Of a stretch of 64,000 nucleotides of DNA, positions 63,062 to 64,000 are shown piece by piece (the first letter of the stretch is position 1; every line of letters starts with the position of its first letter). Both the position numbers and the translations under genes were made by a program. Source of the stretch: Bosea sp. RAC05 (lineage in GTDB: Bacteria; Pseudomonadota; Alphaproteobacteria; Rhizobiales; Beijerinckiaceae). The DNA lies in NCBI RefSeq assembly GCF_001713455.1, contig NZ_CP016464.1:3334001-3398000 (forward strand), in the 5' to 3' direction. The notes beneath the pieces were generated by a model. That model was not told where the DNA came from, searched no databases, and saw nothing but the letters and a program-made list of their open reading frames with translations.

Positions 63062-64000
63062 ATGAGCATGGCAGCGAACGTATCGGGGGCGAAGAGCGCG
63101 CCACGCCCCATGACGAAGGAAGAGAAGCGCGTCATTCTCGCATCGTCGCTCGGCACCGTCTTCGAATGGTACGACTTCTACCTCTACGGCTCGCTGGCCG
63201 TGATGATCGGCGCGCACTTCTTCTCGGCGTTCGATCCCAACACCCGCGCCATCTTCGCGCTGCTCGCCTTCGCCGCGGGCTTCCTCGTCCGCCCCTTCGG
63301 CGCGCTCTTCTTCGGTCGCCTGGGTGACCTGATCGGCCGCAAGTATACCTTCCTCGTCACCATCGTGATCATGGGCGCCTCGACCTTCCTGGTCGGCCTG
63401 CTGCCGAGCTACGCCACGATCGGCTGGGCGGCTCCGGTCATCCTGATTGCGCTGCGCATGCTTCAGGGCCTGGCGCTGGGCGGCGAGTATGGCGGCGCCG
63501 CCGTCTATGTCGCCGAGCACGCTCCGGTCGGCCGCCGCGGCTTCTACACCTCCTGGATCCAGACCACCGCGACGCTCGGCCTGCTGCTCTCGCTGCTCGT
63601 CATCCTGGTGATCCGCGTCAACATGGGTGAGGCCGAGTTCGCCGCCTGGGGCTGGCGCATTCCGTTCCTGCTCTCGATCTTCCTGCTCGCCATCTCGGTC
63701 TGGATCCGCCTGCAGATGCAGGAATCCCCGGCCTTCCAGAAGATGAAGGAAGAGGGCACGGGCTCGAAGGCGCCGCTCACCGAGGCCTTTGGCCAGTGGA
63801 AGAACGCCAGGATCGCGCTGATCGCCCTGTTCGGCCTGACCATGGGCCAGGCGGTCGTCTGGTACACCGGCCAGTTTTACGCCCTGTTCTTCCTCCAGAG
63901 CATCCTGAAGGTCGATCTCTACTCGGCCAACGTGCTGATCGCCTGGGCCCTGATCGTCGGCACCGGCGGCTTCATCTTCTTCGGCTCGCTGTCGGACCGC
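63062..64000 (+). CDS. MHS-family major facilitator transporter, N-terminal part (runs off right edge)
   Basis: Starting at ATG 63062 after a GGGAG site, 313 codons are open to the window end. The protein has at least eight hydrophobic helices and MFS signatures: SSLGTVFEWYDFYLYGS at the first helix, RPFGALFFGRLGDLIGRK (loop 2-3) and LRMLQGLALGGEYGGAAVYVAEHAP on helix 4. These place it in the metabolite:H+ symporter group (ProP, KgtP, ShiA), which imports osmolytes, dicarboxylates or other organic acids. The substrate cannot be told from the visible part. Roughly 120-240 residues are missing on the right. Confidence 0.92.
   Translation, partial: MSMAANVSGAKSAPRPMTKEEKRVILASSLGTVFEWYDFYLYGSLAVMIGAHFFSAFDPNTRAIFALLAFAAGFLVRPFGALFFGRLGDLIGRKYTFLVTIVIMGASTFLVGLLPSYATIGWAAPVILIALRMLQGLALGGEYGGAAVYVAEHAPVGRRGFYTSWIQTTATLGLLLSLLVILVIRVNMGEAEFAAWGWRIPFLLSIFLLAISVWIRLQMQESPAFQKMKEEGTGSKAPLTEAFGQWKNARIALIALFGLTMGQAVVWYTGQFYALFFLQSILKVDLYSANVLIAWALIVGTGGFIFFGSLSDR

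Overview
The window is G+C-rich DNA from an alphaproteobacterium, most probably Hyphomicrobiales (a Bosea-like genome would fit, but the genus is a guess). The evidence is the alphaproteobacterial tuf / tRNA-Trp / secE / nusG block, a TakP-type TRAP transporter, an Agrobacterium-style type VI secretion system (T6SS) without tssJ, and gene ends that carry a 30-nt palindromic REP-like element. No gap between annotated features exceeds 300 bases.

Layout: 1-559 is the N-terminus of a membrane sensor cut by the left edge. 661-3790 holds nusG, secE, tRNA-Trp and tuf on the minus strand, with a small membrane protein on plus between them. 3896-7515 is a three-gene TRAP transporter operon. Then come pncB, a UDP-sugar dehydrogenase and glpD (7.7-12.1 kb).

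12.2-41.3 kb is a complete T6SS in two main operons. The minus-strand operon (25.8 to 12.2 kb) reads ompA-like, tssA, tssB, tssC, hcp, tssE, tssF, tssG, clpV, then a peptidoglycan-binding zincin and an M23 peptidase. The plus-strand genes are vgrG, a DUF6931-like gene and tagH (25.9-29.7 kb), then tssK, tssL, tssM, tagF, pppA and ppkA (31.0-41.0 kb). Between them sit minus-strand ridA and PAAR genes. Together they encode baseplate, sheath, tube, spike, membrane complex, disassembly ATPase and the threonine-phosphorylation switch.

41.0-51.6 kb is an accessory region and the most unusual part. It has a lytic transglycosylase fused to an IS1595-transposase-like zinc-ribbon segment, a SAM methyltransferase, an OmpA-like protein overlapping an intact caspase-like protease, two DUF4399 proteins (three domains and one), a second caspase-fold gene whose catalytic Cys is Ser, and a formylglycine-generating-enzyme-fold gene apparently separated from it by a frameshift. 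These could form an envelope-associated module linked to the T6SS.

51.7-64.0 kb returns to ordinary chromosome: tRNA-Gly, a Zn/Cd P-type ATPase and a Cu P-type ATPase, each behind a MerR-family-type promoter, an ApnO-like dehydrogenase divergent from a GntR/FadR regulator, an amino-acid-binding protein, an L,D-transpeptidase, a lipoprotein, tRNA-Tyr, rlmB, a small secreted protein and the N-terminal part of an MHS-family transporter cut by the right edge.
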